Positions 27,330-35,036 of a stretch of 64,000 nucleotides of DNA are shown here, in pieces. The DNA is from CAYNWT01 sp964485095 (lineage in GTDB: Bacteria > Planctomycetota > Planctomycetia > Planctomycetales > Planctomycetaceae). The notes under the pieces were generated by a model. That model saw nothing but the letters and a program-made list of their open reading frames with translations, did no database searches and was not told the DNA's origin. The first letter of the stretch is position 1, and the number at the start of each line of letters is the position of its first letter. A program made the position numbers and the translations under genes. The stretch covers positions 26,225-90,224 of the forward strand of contig CAZAIB010000012.1 in NCBI GenBank assembly GCA_964485095.1. Direction: 5' to 3'.

Positions 27330-28094
27330 CTAAGGCAAGGGTGGGCTGTTGCCAGTACTACCACCTGACGAGCCACCCGCGTCGCGAATCTCTACCGTGA
27401 CTGTGTCCTCAGGGACGGCGGGATGGTTATAGTATACCGTCCTGAATCCAGAGGAATCTGGCGGGCCAACTGCTGCTTGTCCGACCTTCGTCTTAACGCC
27501 ACCGGTAGTTGTAAAGACATCCATCACAATGTTCTTAGTCATCGAGTTGTTTTGGTACTCGATCTGCACAGCTGTCACGCTAATCCATGCATGCAGGCCT
27601 GTAACTTTTGCAGTCCGAGCCGCAGGCCACGCCGGAACCGTTTCCGAGACAACGGTCGCCGCACCGCTTGTACCTTGGCCAGACTGGAAAGCATCCACCT
27701 CGATCTCTACTGCGACATCTCGCCCGATCAGTAGTCCGGACGCGTTACGCCTGACTAAGTTGGCGGTTGTCTTTGCTTTGAGAAGTCCTGTTGGTTTCTG
27801 TCCTATTGCTTTACCGTATGTTCCAGGGCCCGTGGAGTGACCGGTGTTGACCTGCACACCGTGGAGATAGAGGCGGCCAATTTCCCAATCCGGTGCTGGT
27901 CGGGACTTAAGACGCGCAACTACCGTTGCATCGACTTTCGCACGGTCAATCGTCGCACCGGTTCGAATGGGGGTGACGGTAGCGTCTAACACAAAGCTAC
28001 CCTTTGGCCGGGCTTGAGCCTGTACTTCTTGTGCAGAAGTAAGAACACAGACGGCCAAGAGTATGTAGGCTCTTACGCGACACAATTTCATCAT
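27330..28094 (-). CDS. Secreted protein of unknown function
   Basis: A 254-residue product. The frame is open upstream to 28259, but the doubled ATG at 28094/28091 begins a signal peptide (MKLCRVRAYILLAVCVLTS, cleavage near VQAQA). The mature part is beta-rich with small residues (GSFVLDATVTPIRTGATI, HGVQVNTGHSTGPGTYG, VQIEYQNNSMTKNIV) and ends in a Gly/Ser tail. No family recognised; it may be an extracellular beta-sandwich protein. The gene stands alone beside the scarred region at 28.1-29.2 kb. Confidence 0.65.
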   Translation of the reverse strand: MMKLCRVRAYILLAVCVLTSAQEVQAQARPKGSFVLDATVTPIRTGATIDRAKVDATVVARLKSRPAPDWEIGRLYLHGVQVNTGHSTGPGTYGKAIGQKPTGLLKAKTTANLVRRNASGLLIGRDVAVEIEVDAFQSGQGTSGAATVVSETVPAWPAARTAKVTGLHAWISVTAVQIEYQNNSMTKNIVMDVFTTTGGVKTKVGQAAVGPPDSSGFRTVYYNHPAVPEDTVTVEIRDAGGSSGGSTGNSPPLP

Positions 28095-28770
28095 TGGGTG
28101 TACTCCAGTTGGGACTTCATGGGCTTCGGTTAAGGCTGAGCTGATCCAAACTTGCGGCACGAGCACGCTCGTTTCTTGCTCTTCCAATGGTGAATACAGA
28201 ACACCGCGAGGACGCGACAACAATTCCTGGAAGATTCTTGAAATTGGAATCGGCCGCATAGGCGCCTGATGGGTGTTCTTTCATTGGTTTGGGTGCCAAA
28301 TGCGGTTTGTGTCTGGCCCGGCGGGAGACCGTCAACATTCCATCACCGATGCCGATGCCGAAGCCGCTACGATCGCGAGCCCGTCCGGCACTAGTGGTTT
28401 CAATGGCCGTAAGGACGCTATAACCTCGGCGTTTCGCACCGCATGCCGTTATCTCGCAGGCGTTTGAAACCAGGCCTACGAATCAAGATTCATTGGATGC
28501 CAAGTATGAACGTTCTCCGCTCTGTCTGCTTGCTCGCGGCTCTGTCGATTTTCGCTGGCTCGACGTTCGCAAAGAGCAGTAAAGGGGGCAGGAATGCTCT
28601 GTAGAAAAGGTCTTGGCTTGCAGTTAGTTCGTGGATCTCACTGAGCCTGGGCCAGATCCCAAACCGGCGATTCGAAACTTACTGCCGAGCAGTCCTGAAA
28701 CAAATCGCAGCATGCGAAGTCGGTAACCGCCCCGGACGCCTGAAACCAAGAGTCATCAAGAAGACGTCAC
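28095..28770. other. Gene-poor stretch with decayed sequences
   Basis: Between the secreted protein gene and the transposase remnant only a duplicated, truncated gene leader is recognised (see the repeat at 28387-28570). After it the frame runs into stop codons within a few residues. The rest shows no coding sequence I can support. Confidence 0.6.
28387..28570 (+). repeat. Degenerate copy of the promoter/leader region of the PQQ gene
   Basis: This segment matches 30708-30890 almost base for base over long stretches, including GCGTTTGAAACCA, GCCTACGAATCAAG, GGATGCCAAGTATGAACGTT and the signal-peptide codons (MNVLRSVCLLAALSIFAG). The coding part breaks off after the signal peptide and meets a stop 11 residues later. 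It is therefore a truncated duplicate of the start of the gene at 30817. Confidence 0.75.
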
Positions 28771-29164
28771 CACGGAAGGTGCTTCTGGTGGCCTATGAGA
28801 TTGGCAAGCAGTCTCTACCTCAGCTCAGTATTCGCACCGCTTTAGCCCGAAGACGTTTACACTTCCGCAGTTGTTTGCTTATCTGGTGCTAAAGTCTTTC
28901 CTCAAGACTCACTACCGCGGCGTTGTCGAGTTCCTGGCCGACTGCGAATCGTTTCAGCAAGTCCTGAATCTGAAGCGGGTTCCCCACTTCACGACGCTGC
29001 AGAAGGCTTGTAAGAAACTGCTCAGTTTGCCGGTCGTTGAGCAACTGCTGCTAAAGACGCTGAGGCTCGAAGCAGTTAAAGGTGTCAGGAACGTGTTAGG
29101 AACCTTTATTGACTGTCAGCCACTCGTAAAGGTCTGGATTTGCCAGTCGGGCAGTCAGTCGTGA
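28770..29164 (+). pseudogene. Truncated, frameshifted transposase remnant
   Basis: Two adjoining frames together read like the N-terminal part of an IS4/IS5-type transposase: VLLVAYEIGKQSLPQ, a frameshift near 28825, then YSHRFSPKTFTLPQLFAYL, LKTHYRGVVEFLADCESF and LKRVPHFTTLQKACKKLL. The catalytic DDE core is largely missing and the frame ends at 29164 with unrelated residues. No terminal inverted repeats or target duplication could be paired. It marks an old insertion next to the duplicated gene leader. Confidence 0.7.
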
Positions 29165-29202
29165 ACTCCAGCGAGTCTAGCCTACGCATGACTCTGCTGA
29201 GA

Positions 29203-30507
29203 TTACTGGCCGTGATGATGATGTTGTTCCAGATGTTGCCGCAGTAAATCTTTGCCGTAGTCGTTTCCGTTGGGGGTGCGAACAGACGTATGGATGTGCT
29301 GCCGCGTCGGGCCTTTGCCTTTGAGTGATGGCATGGCGATCGACTCTTGGTGATCAAACTCGATCAAGATGACGGGACTGTGGATTCGGTAGTAGAACAC
29401 TGCTTCGTCATCGACGGGGCCGATCCACGCGAAATAGGTGTCCGTCAAATGCTTCTTGATTTCGGCCAGTTTTAGTTTGGCGTGTCCATCGTCCATGTTG
29501 GAGATATATTGATTCGCAAGATTTAACAGAGCTTCTTGCTGTTGTTGGTCGAGTTCCGAAACCGGCATGCCTTGGTACTCAACCGTGACGTTGTCCTTGA
29601 ACGCGTCGGTTTTAAAATCATGTTTGGTCTTTGATTTCGCTAACGTTACTTTCGCCTGCTGTTGTTCAGAAAGCGATTGCATGAACTTCAAGCCGAAATT
29701 CTGTTCGTCTTGGAATACCGTGTTACCTTTGTACTTGCCAGCCTCGGCGATGACCGGTTCTGCTCCCATGAAAACGGGCGTCATCACGACTTGGTCACCG
29801 AGAATAAAATAATTGATAACCAGATGATGTCCGTCCAACTGCCAGCCCCAAGGTTCGGTCTTGGACGGCGTGCCCATGATGGTGAAGAAATAGAGTTCTT
29901 CGTCGTAAGCCGGGTCGTTATCGTTCAGCTCGCGAGTCGTTTGATCGGTCTTCATGATATCTCGGCTTAACTGATATCCCTTGGCACTCAACGCTTGCTG
30001 CATAAAGTCAAAGGCAAGTTTTCGTTGAGCCTGGTCAAGCTCTTTGATGCTGACTCCCTGGCGAGCAAAGAGGCCGTTATCGACATTGGACCAGCGACGC
30101 CATTCATCGTCGTCGATCGGAAATGAAGTTTTCTCGCGCTGCTGATCAGACAAGGCGGCTAGGAATTTCTCGGCGGCCAATCGTGTTTGATCGGTGGAAA
30201 CACCGGTCGCTTTGATTGGGAACAGTCCCTCTACGATTTCGCCAGATGCGGTGATCCCTTTGAATGGCGTCTTTAGGGCCTCTGTCTGCATCTCCTCCAT
30301 GAAGCTCGGTTTCCCCGAGTTCCGGCTGGCGGCTGCGTGGTCCGCCGCGGTTCCGCCGTCTTGGTCGGTCGCTTGCTCGCCGTTTTGTTGGCCTTCCTGC
30401 GAAGCCGTCGCCGCCGATGGCGTGGTTTCGCTTGCCCCTTGGCAGCCCAAGCAGAGCATCAGCAGTGTGCAGATTGTGAGCGTGCTGGGTAAGTGGTATT
30501 TCATCAT
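29203..30507 (-). CDS. DUF3500 family lipoprotein
   Basis: A 434-residue protein with a lipoprotein leader (LTICTLLMLCLGC, lipobox LGC), a low-complexity Gln/Thr/Ala linker, then a DUF3500-type domain: EIVEGLFPIKATGVSTDQ, WGWQLDGHHLVINYFI, VMTPVFMGAEPV, and a final VFYYRIHSPVILIEFDHQ. The function of DUF3500 is not established. The extreme C-terminus is histidine-rich (HLEQHHHHGQ), which could bind metal. The start is one of two adjacent ATGs at 30507/30504, preceded by GGAG. It is divergent from the PQQ gene at 30817. Confidence 0.8.
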   Translation of the reverse strand: MMKYHLPSTLTICTLLMLCLGCQGASETTPSAATASQEGQQNGEQATDQDGGTAADHAAASRNSGKPSFMEEMQTEALKTPFKGITASGEIVEGLFPIKATGVSTDQTRLAAEKFLAALSDQQREKTSFPIDDDEWRRWSNVDNGLFARQGVSIKELDQAQRKLAFDFMQQALSAKGYQLSRDIMKTDQTTRELNDNDPAYDEELYFFTIMGTPSKTEPWGWQLDGHHLVINYFILGDQVVMTPVFMGAEPVIAEAGKYKGNTVFQDEQNFGLKFMQSLSEQQQAKVTLAKSKTKHDFKTDAFKDNVTVEYQGMPVSELDQQQQEALLNLANQYISNMDDGHAKLKLAEIKKHLTDTYFAWIGPVDDEAVFYYRIHSPVILIEFDHQESIAMPSLKGKGPTRQHIHTSVRTPNGNDYGKDLLRQHLEQHHHHGQ

Positions 30508-30816
30508 GAACTCCGTTGAGGCCTGAACTCTGGCGAGTCCAACTGTGATACTGCGCAAGCCACGAGGCGTTGGGTTCCAAATCGATCGTCAAAACAAACA
30601 GCTCGTGCCCCGAAGAGGCACTGCACCTTACCGTCTTAACATTGGTCCAGGAACGGACTTCAAGTCAGCTAGTTTCTTGACTTCTATTCCGTTAGCGCAA
30701 GTCAGCCTGGCACCAATGGTTTCAATGGCTGTACAGACTCTTTAACCTCCGCGTTCGGACCGCTTGCTGCTTCGGCGCAGGCGTTTGAAACCAAGCCTAC
30801 GAATCAAGTTTAGTGG
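30508..30816. promoter_or_regulatory. Divergent intergenic region upstream of the DUF3500 and PQQ genes
   Basis: This 309-bp gap must hold the promoters of both divergent genes. Its PQQ-proximal part belongs to the sequence duplicated at 28387-28570. Inside it TGGTTTCAA (30718-30726) and TTGAAACCA (30785-30793) form a perfect 9-bp inverted pair. No promoter boxes can be assigned. Confidence 0.45.
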
Positions 30817-30890
30817 ATGCCAAGTATGAACGTTCTTCGCCCTGTCTGTCTGCTCGCGGCTCTGTCGATTTTCGCAGGTCACACGTTCGC
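30708..30890 (+). repeat. Intact copy of the duplicated leader region
   Basis: Counterpart of 28387-28570. It covers about 109 bp of upstream sequence and the first 25 codons of the PQQ gene. Differences between the copies are scattered substitutions and a few single-base gaps, so the duplication is not recent. Confidence 0.75.
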
Positions 30891-32169
30891 GGACGATTGG
30901 CCTCAGTGGAACGGGAAGACAGGCAAAGGCATTGTCACCGAATCGGGACTGCTGGAAACGATTCCCGCTGATGGTCTACCGGTCGCTTGGAAGAGTCCCG
31001 TCTCCTGGGGTTACTCGGGGCCCGCGATTGCAAACGGGCGTGTGTTCGTCACGGACTATCAACTGAAGTCCGGCAAGATCGCCAATAACCCGGGCGCTCG
31101 CGACGAATTGACTGGAACCGAACGCGTGCTGTGCCTGGACGAAAAAACCGGCAACGAGCTTTGGAAACACACGTACGCCCGCGACTACGCCGTGTCCTAT
31201 GGCGGTGGCCCGCGCGTGGTTCCAACCGTTCATGACGGACGTGTCTACACCATCGGAGCCGAAGGTGATTTGGTTTGCCTCAACGCAGAATCAGGCGACG
31301 TAGTCTGGCAACACGACTTCGCGAAAGAATATGGGGCGGTAACTCCGTTCTGGGGACACTCGGCGGCACCGCTGGTTTACAAAGGCTCGTTGATTTGCCT
31401 GGTCGGCGGCGAAGGCAGCCTGGTTGTCGCGTTCGATCTTGTCACTGGCAAAGAGAAATGGAAAACGCTCAGCAGCGAAGGCAAAGACGGAACCGGTTAC
31501 TGCCCGCCGACAATCATCAATCATGCTGGGGTTGATCAACTGCTCGTGTGGAGCCCCAAGACACTCTCGTCACTTAACCCCGAAACGCGCGAAGTTTACT
31601 GGCAGCACAAACTGGAACCCGGTTACGGCATGTCCATCCTGCCACCGATGCTGGATGGCAACCTGCTGTACACGGCCGGTGAGAACAGCAAGTCGCTGAT
31701 GTTGGAACTCTCAACAGATAAACCTGCCGCGAAAGAAGTCTGGCGAGGAACACCGCGTAACTCTGTCTACTTCGCAACGTCATCGGGTCTTTTCGAAAAC
31801 GGACACATTTACGGAGCCGACATTCGTTCGGGTGCGATGGTGTGCGTTCAGGCGTCTGATGGAAAACGGTTGTGGCAGACAACGCAACTCACCATGGGTA
31901 AAGAGAACGTTCGCCGAGCGGGCCATGCTTCGGCGTTCATGCTGAAGACCACGGGCGACAACTATGTTCTGTTCACCGAAACCGGCGATGTCGTTTCCGC
32001 GACCATGAACCCAGCCGGTTACAAAGAGACCGGTCGGTTCAACGCGATCGAACCGACTGAGAACATCTCCCGCCGCAAGTTAGTGTGGACGTACCCAGCC
32101 ATTGCCAACGGTCGCCTCTATCTACGCAACGACAAAGAAGTCATCGCGTACGACCTTACCGCAAAGTAA
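30817..32169 (+). CDS. Exported PQQ-like beta-propeller protein
   Basis: A 450-residue protein with a signal peptide (MNVLRPVCLLAALSIFAG, cleavage near TFADD). It is followed by DWPQWNGKTGKG, the opening typical of planctomycete PQQ-like repeat proteins. Propeller blades are recognised by repeated patterns: VLCLDEKTGNELWKHTYA, LVCLNAESGDVVWQHDFA, VVAFDLVTGKEKWKTL and the last-blade ANGRLYLRNDKEVIAYDL. The catalytic residues of true quinoprotein alcohol dehydrogenases are not seen, so a binding or scaffold role is as likely as an enzyme. ATGs at 30817 and 30826 are both possible starts. Its leader is duplicated at 28.4 kb and a remnant of another family member lies at 4371. Confidence 0.85.
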   Translation: MPSMNVLRPVCLLAALSIFAGHTFADDWPQWNGKTGKGIVTESGLLETIPADGLPVAWKSPVSWGYSGPAIANGRVFVTDYQLKSGKIANNPGARDELTGTERVLCLDEKTGNELWKHTYARDYAVSYGGGPRVVPTVHDGRVYTIGAEGDLVCLNAESGDVVWQHDFAKEYGAVTPFWGHSAAPLVYKGSLICLVGGEGSLVVAFDLVTGKEKWKTLSSEGKDGTGYCPPTIINHAGVDQLLVWSPKTLSSLNPETREVYWQHKLEPGYGMSILPPMLDGNLLYTAGENSKSLMLELSTDKPAAKEVWRGTPRNSVYFATSSGLFENGHIYGADIRSGAMVCVQASDGKRLWQTTQLTMGKENVRRAGHASAFMLKTTGDNYVLFTETGDVVSATMNPAGYKETGRFNAIEPTENISRRKLVWTYPAIANGRLYLRNDKEVIAYDLTAK

Positions 32170-32185
32170 AACACTGCGGGTTCTG

Positions 32186-32306
32186 ATGGTCGCCCCGGTG
32201 AACAGCGGCCTCTGAAACGGGCGTCCGCCTGAACAAACCCTTTAGCGCACAGAACCGCTGTCGGGGCGGGTTGTACCGACCATGTCGCCAATGCGCCCGC
32301 GCCGTT
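32186..32306. repeat. Large imperfect inverted repeat between the PQQ and SNF2-operon genes
   Basis: Several arms pair in nested order. GATGGTCG pairs with CGACCATG; CGCCCCG with CGGGGCG; ACAGCGG with CCGCTGT. CCTCTGAAACGGGCG is also a near complement of the CGCCCGCGCCGTTCAGAGG segment. The 246-bp gap has no coding frame of its own. It could be a dispersed palindromic repeat, a terminator region or a structured RNA. Confidence 0.45.
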
Positions 32307-32415
32307 CAGAGGAATCGCTACCACCCGGGAGTGGTTCAAGCCACTCCTCACTCACGTCGATGACCCTCTCGTGGCAGTTTCTCCGTGGGGAAACGAAAGT
32401 CTGAGGGGGCTTTGT

Positions 32416-32931
32416 ATGACGAAAAATGCAGGAGACGATTTGCGAATCGGCTTTCTGACGACACTCGATGTCGATCAGAAAGGCATCGTGGGCGGTCTGC
32501 TTATCACCAACCGCTTTGGCCGCCCTCTGGAGTTCCAATGTACGGCTCCGATTAAGGCGTCGCGGACTCAGGAGATTCTGTACGGCCAGACGCTGCGTCC
32601 GTACTTGAAGTGCGACCTCATCGGCAAGACGCTGTTCGACAAGGTTTCGGTCAAACCGCACATGCTGCTGACTGAAGATCCGGAACTGCTGGACCTGCGC
32701 GATCAGCTACGCGTTCCGGTTGCGTGCTGCGATGAAGTGAAACCGAACGCCGCGTCGCCGCCCGACAAGGTTCGGATTGGCGATCAGCTTCTGACGTTCC
32801 ATTCATCGCACGATGCGGATGTGGGAACCGTCAAGAACCAGGCCGAAGCCCTGCCCGAAGACGCCGATCTGGCCGAACCGTTGGAACGCGTTCGGGAGGC
32901 TCTTAGCGAAACCGTCCGGAGTACGCCGTGA
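32416..32931 (+). CDS. Conserved-looking protein coupled to the SNF2 helicase
   Basis: A 171-residue cytosolic protein. The ATG at 32416 follows a GAGGGGGC ribosome-binding stretch. The sequence (DDLRIGFLTTLDVDQKGIVG, LITNRFGRPLEFQCTAPIK, ILYGQTLRPYLKCDLIGKTL) shows no domain I can name. Its stop overlaps the GTG start of the helicase (GTGA at 32928-32931). The two are therefore translationally coupled and probably act together in a nucleic-acid process. It has two adjacent cysteines (VACCDEVK) but no zinc motif. Confidence 0.7.
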   Translation: MTKNAGDDLRIGFLTTLDVDQKGIVGGLLITNRFGRPLEFQCTAPIKASRTQEILYGQTLRPYLKCDLIGKTLFDKVSVKPHMLLTEDPELLDLRDQLRVPVACCDEVKPNAASPPDKVRIGDQLLTFHSSHDADVGTVKNQAEALPEDADLAEPLERVREALSETVRSTP

Positions 32932-34862
32932 CAGAAAACACGCAGCCGCACAAGGACGTCGGTGCGAGTTTAGAACCGGGGCAACCAGTCCCGCCGAATG
33001 AACTGCAGAGTGTTGAACCGGATGACAATCCGACCATCATCACCAACGTCCCGCTAAACATCAGCGCCGACACGTTCGCATCCGGCATGAACAGCGCACT
33101 GCAGCGCACAGTCTCGCCCGCCACCATCGAACACGATCTAAAAATGATCGTGCGCGTCATGCCTACATGGAAACCGCCGCGCAAACAGAAGATCGAAACA
33201 TCGGGCTTTGTTTTACCGGACGCGTTCGACTTCATCCCGAAGGAACCGGCAAAGGAAGACAAGCCTGAGAAGCTAAAGTCCATCAAGCCGCCCGGCATCG
33301 TCTCCGGCCAGGAAGAAGATCCCACCGACGGCGCACATCAGGTCAACGGCGAGAAGAAGAAAAAGGCACGTACGCGTCTCAAGCCGCCCGCCGATGCACT
33401 CTCACTAAAGGACCGACTGTTCTATCTCCTGCAACCGCCGCTGGAAGGCTGGCTGGGCGGGCAGGAGATGATCATGCCGTTCGAACCGTTCCCATACCAA
33501 TACGAGGGCATCGCATGGCTGTTCGCCAGCCAATCCGCGCTGCTGGCCGACGAAATGGGCCTCGGCAAAACGATGCAAACCATCACGGCCATCCGCCTGC
33601 TCCTACGCAGCGGACACTGCCGCCGCATCCTGTTGGTGTGCCCTAAACCGTTGTTGCCCAACTGGCAGCGAGAACTCAAAACGTGGGCCGAAGAAATTCC
33701 GTTCGTGGTCGTCGAAGGCAAAACCAGCAAACGCATGATGACCTGGCAAATCCCAGGCATCCCGGTTCTGCTAGCCAACTACGAACTGGTCGTTCGCGAC
33801 TTCGCCGCCATGGAAGAAGACGAACGCCCGGTGTTCGACCTGATGGTTCTTGACGAAGCCCAGCGCATCAAGAACCGCGATTCCACAACCGCCAAGACAA
33901 TCCGCAGCGTGACCCGCAAACGCAGTTGGGCTCTGACCGGAACTCCCATCGAGAACCGCACCGAAGAACTGGCAGCGCTGTTCGAGTTCATGGAAGTCGT
34001 CCCACCACGCACGGTTCCCGAACCGCGCCAGCTTTCGCGACTGGCCGATGAGTTCATCCTGCGTCGCACAAAAGATCTGGTGATGACCGACCTGCCGCCC
34101 CGCTTCGACCGCGACGCACACATCGAACTCACCGAACAACAGGACTACGCTTACAAGCAGGCCGAAAAACAAGGCGTCATGGCGCTCAACGAGATGGGCG
34201 ACGAAATCTCAATCCAGCACGTCTTCGAACTGGTTCTCCGCCTAAAACAAATCTGCAACTACGACCCATTCACCAACAGCAGTTGCAAACTGGATTCCCT
34301 CCGCGCCGACATGGAAGAAATCTCCGCGTCCGGCGGCAAAGCAATCCTGTTCAGCCAGTGGACCAAGTCACTGGACTGGATCGCCGAACGCACGCAGGAT
34401 TTCAACCCGCTCATCTACCACGGCGGCGTTCCCACAAAGAAGCGAGAACCAATCCTGGACCGCTTCGAAAACGACCCCGACTGCCCGCTGATTCTCATGA
34501 GCTACGGAACCGGAGCCGTTGGTCTGAACCTGCAATTCGCCGGCTACGTTTTTCTATTCGACCGTTGGTGGAACCCGGCCGTCGAAGACCAGGCCATTAA
34601 CCGAGCCCACCGGATCGGCCAGAAGACTCAGGTCATCGTGACCAAGTTCATCTGCCAGAACACAATCGAAGAACGCATCGACCGCGTGCTCACCGAGAAG
34701 CGTGAACTCTTCAAGAGCATCCTCGGCGACGGCCAGGTCGAAGGCGGCGTGAACCTAAGCATGTCCGCCGGCGACATCTTCGGCCTCTTCGATCTCAAAG
34801 CCAAACAAAAAGGCGCCAAGCCCAAGCCGATCGACCCGGAAGAGAAATTGCCAGCCGCGTAG
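32928..34862 (+). CDS. SNF2-family ATP-dependent helicase/remodeller
   Basis: A 644-residue protein starting with GTG in a GTGA overlap with the preceding gene. About 180 N-terminal residues are not recognised and contain a Lys-rich patch. The SNF2 ATPase follows: Walker A DEMGLGKTMQT near residue 208, RRILLVCPKPLLPNW, the DEAQ box at about 309 (LDEAQRIKN), and ALTGTPIENRTEEL. The C-terminal helicase lobe has GGKAILFSQWTKSLDW, YGTGAVGLNLQFA and RAHRIGQKTQV. Bacterial SNF2 proteins of the RapA/HepA-like class act on nucleoprotein or RNA polymerase complexes. This one lacks RapA's extra domains, so its target is open. Confidence 0.92.
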   Translation: MTENTQPHKDVGASLEPGQPVPPNELQSVEPDDNPTIITNVPLNISADTFASGMNSALQRTVSPATIEHDLKMIVRVMPTWKPPRKQKIETSGFVLPDAFDFIPKEPAKEDKPEKLKSIKPPGIVSGQEEDPTDGAHQVNGEKKKKARTRLKPPADALSLKDRLFYLLQPPLEGWLGGQEMIMPFEPFPYQYEGIAWLFASQSALLADEMGLGKTMQTITAIRLLLRSGHCRRILLVCPKPLLPNWQRELKTWAEEIPFVVVEGKTSKRMMTWQIPGIPVLLANYELVVRDFAAMEEDERPVFDLMVLDEAQRIKNRDSTTAKTIRSVTRKRSWALTGTPIENRTEELAALFEFMEVVPPRTVPEPRQLSRLADEFILRRTKDLVMTDLPPRFDRDAHIELTEQQDYAYKQAEKQGVMALNEMGDEISIQHVFELVLRLKQICNYDPFTNSSCKLDSLRADMEEISASGGKAILFSQWTKSLDWIAERTQDFNPLIYHGGVPTKKREPILDRFENDPDCPLILMSYGTGAVGLNLQFAGYVFLFDRWWNPAVEDQAINRAHRIGQKTQVIVTKFICQNTIEERIDRVLTEKRELFKSILGDGQVEGGVNLSMSAGDIFGLFDLKAKQKGAKPKPIDPEEKLPAA

Positions 34863-34890
34863 GCCGCTCTCATTCGTGTTCGGAAAAGGA

Positions 34891-35000
34891 ACAACCACGA
34901 ATCTTACGAATGAAACGAATGACATGCTGGTTAAGGGTGCCGGTTCGACATCTCCCTCCAAGAGTATGTCATTCGTTAGATTCGTTGGATTCGTGGTTGT
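34891..35000. repeat. Inverted repeat built of 9-nt ACGAAT units between convergent genes
   Basis: Two 35-nt arms (34891-34925 and 34966-35000) are complementary at 31 of 35 positions and flank a 40-nt loop. Each arm consists of three successive 9-nt units around ACGAAT. The element fills most of the 174-bp gap between the ends of the SNF2 and murJ genes, where it could terminate both transcripts. It has the look of a dispersed palindromic repeat. Confidence 0.7.
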
Positions 35001-35036
35001 AAAAAAGAACGCGGAATACCAAACACCAGGCAGCGT

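Noticed and set aside
28507..28605. A short secreted peptide gene starting MNVLRSVCLL
   Set aside because: It is the truncated duplicate of the PQQ gene's signal peptide and stops soon after it, so it is treated as part of the repeat.
30817..32169. PQQ gene as a true quinoprotein dehydrogenase
   Set aside because: Only propeller repeats are visible. The catalytic residues and the length of quinoprotein alcohol dehydrogenases are missing.
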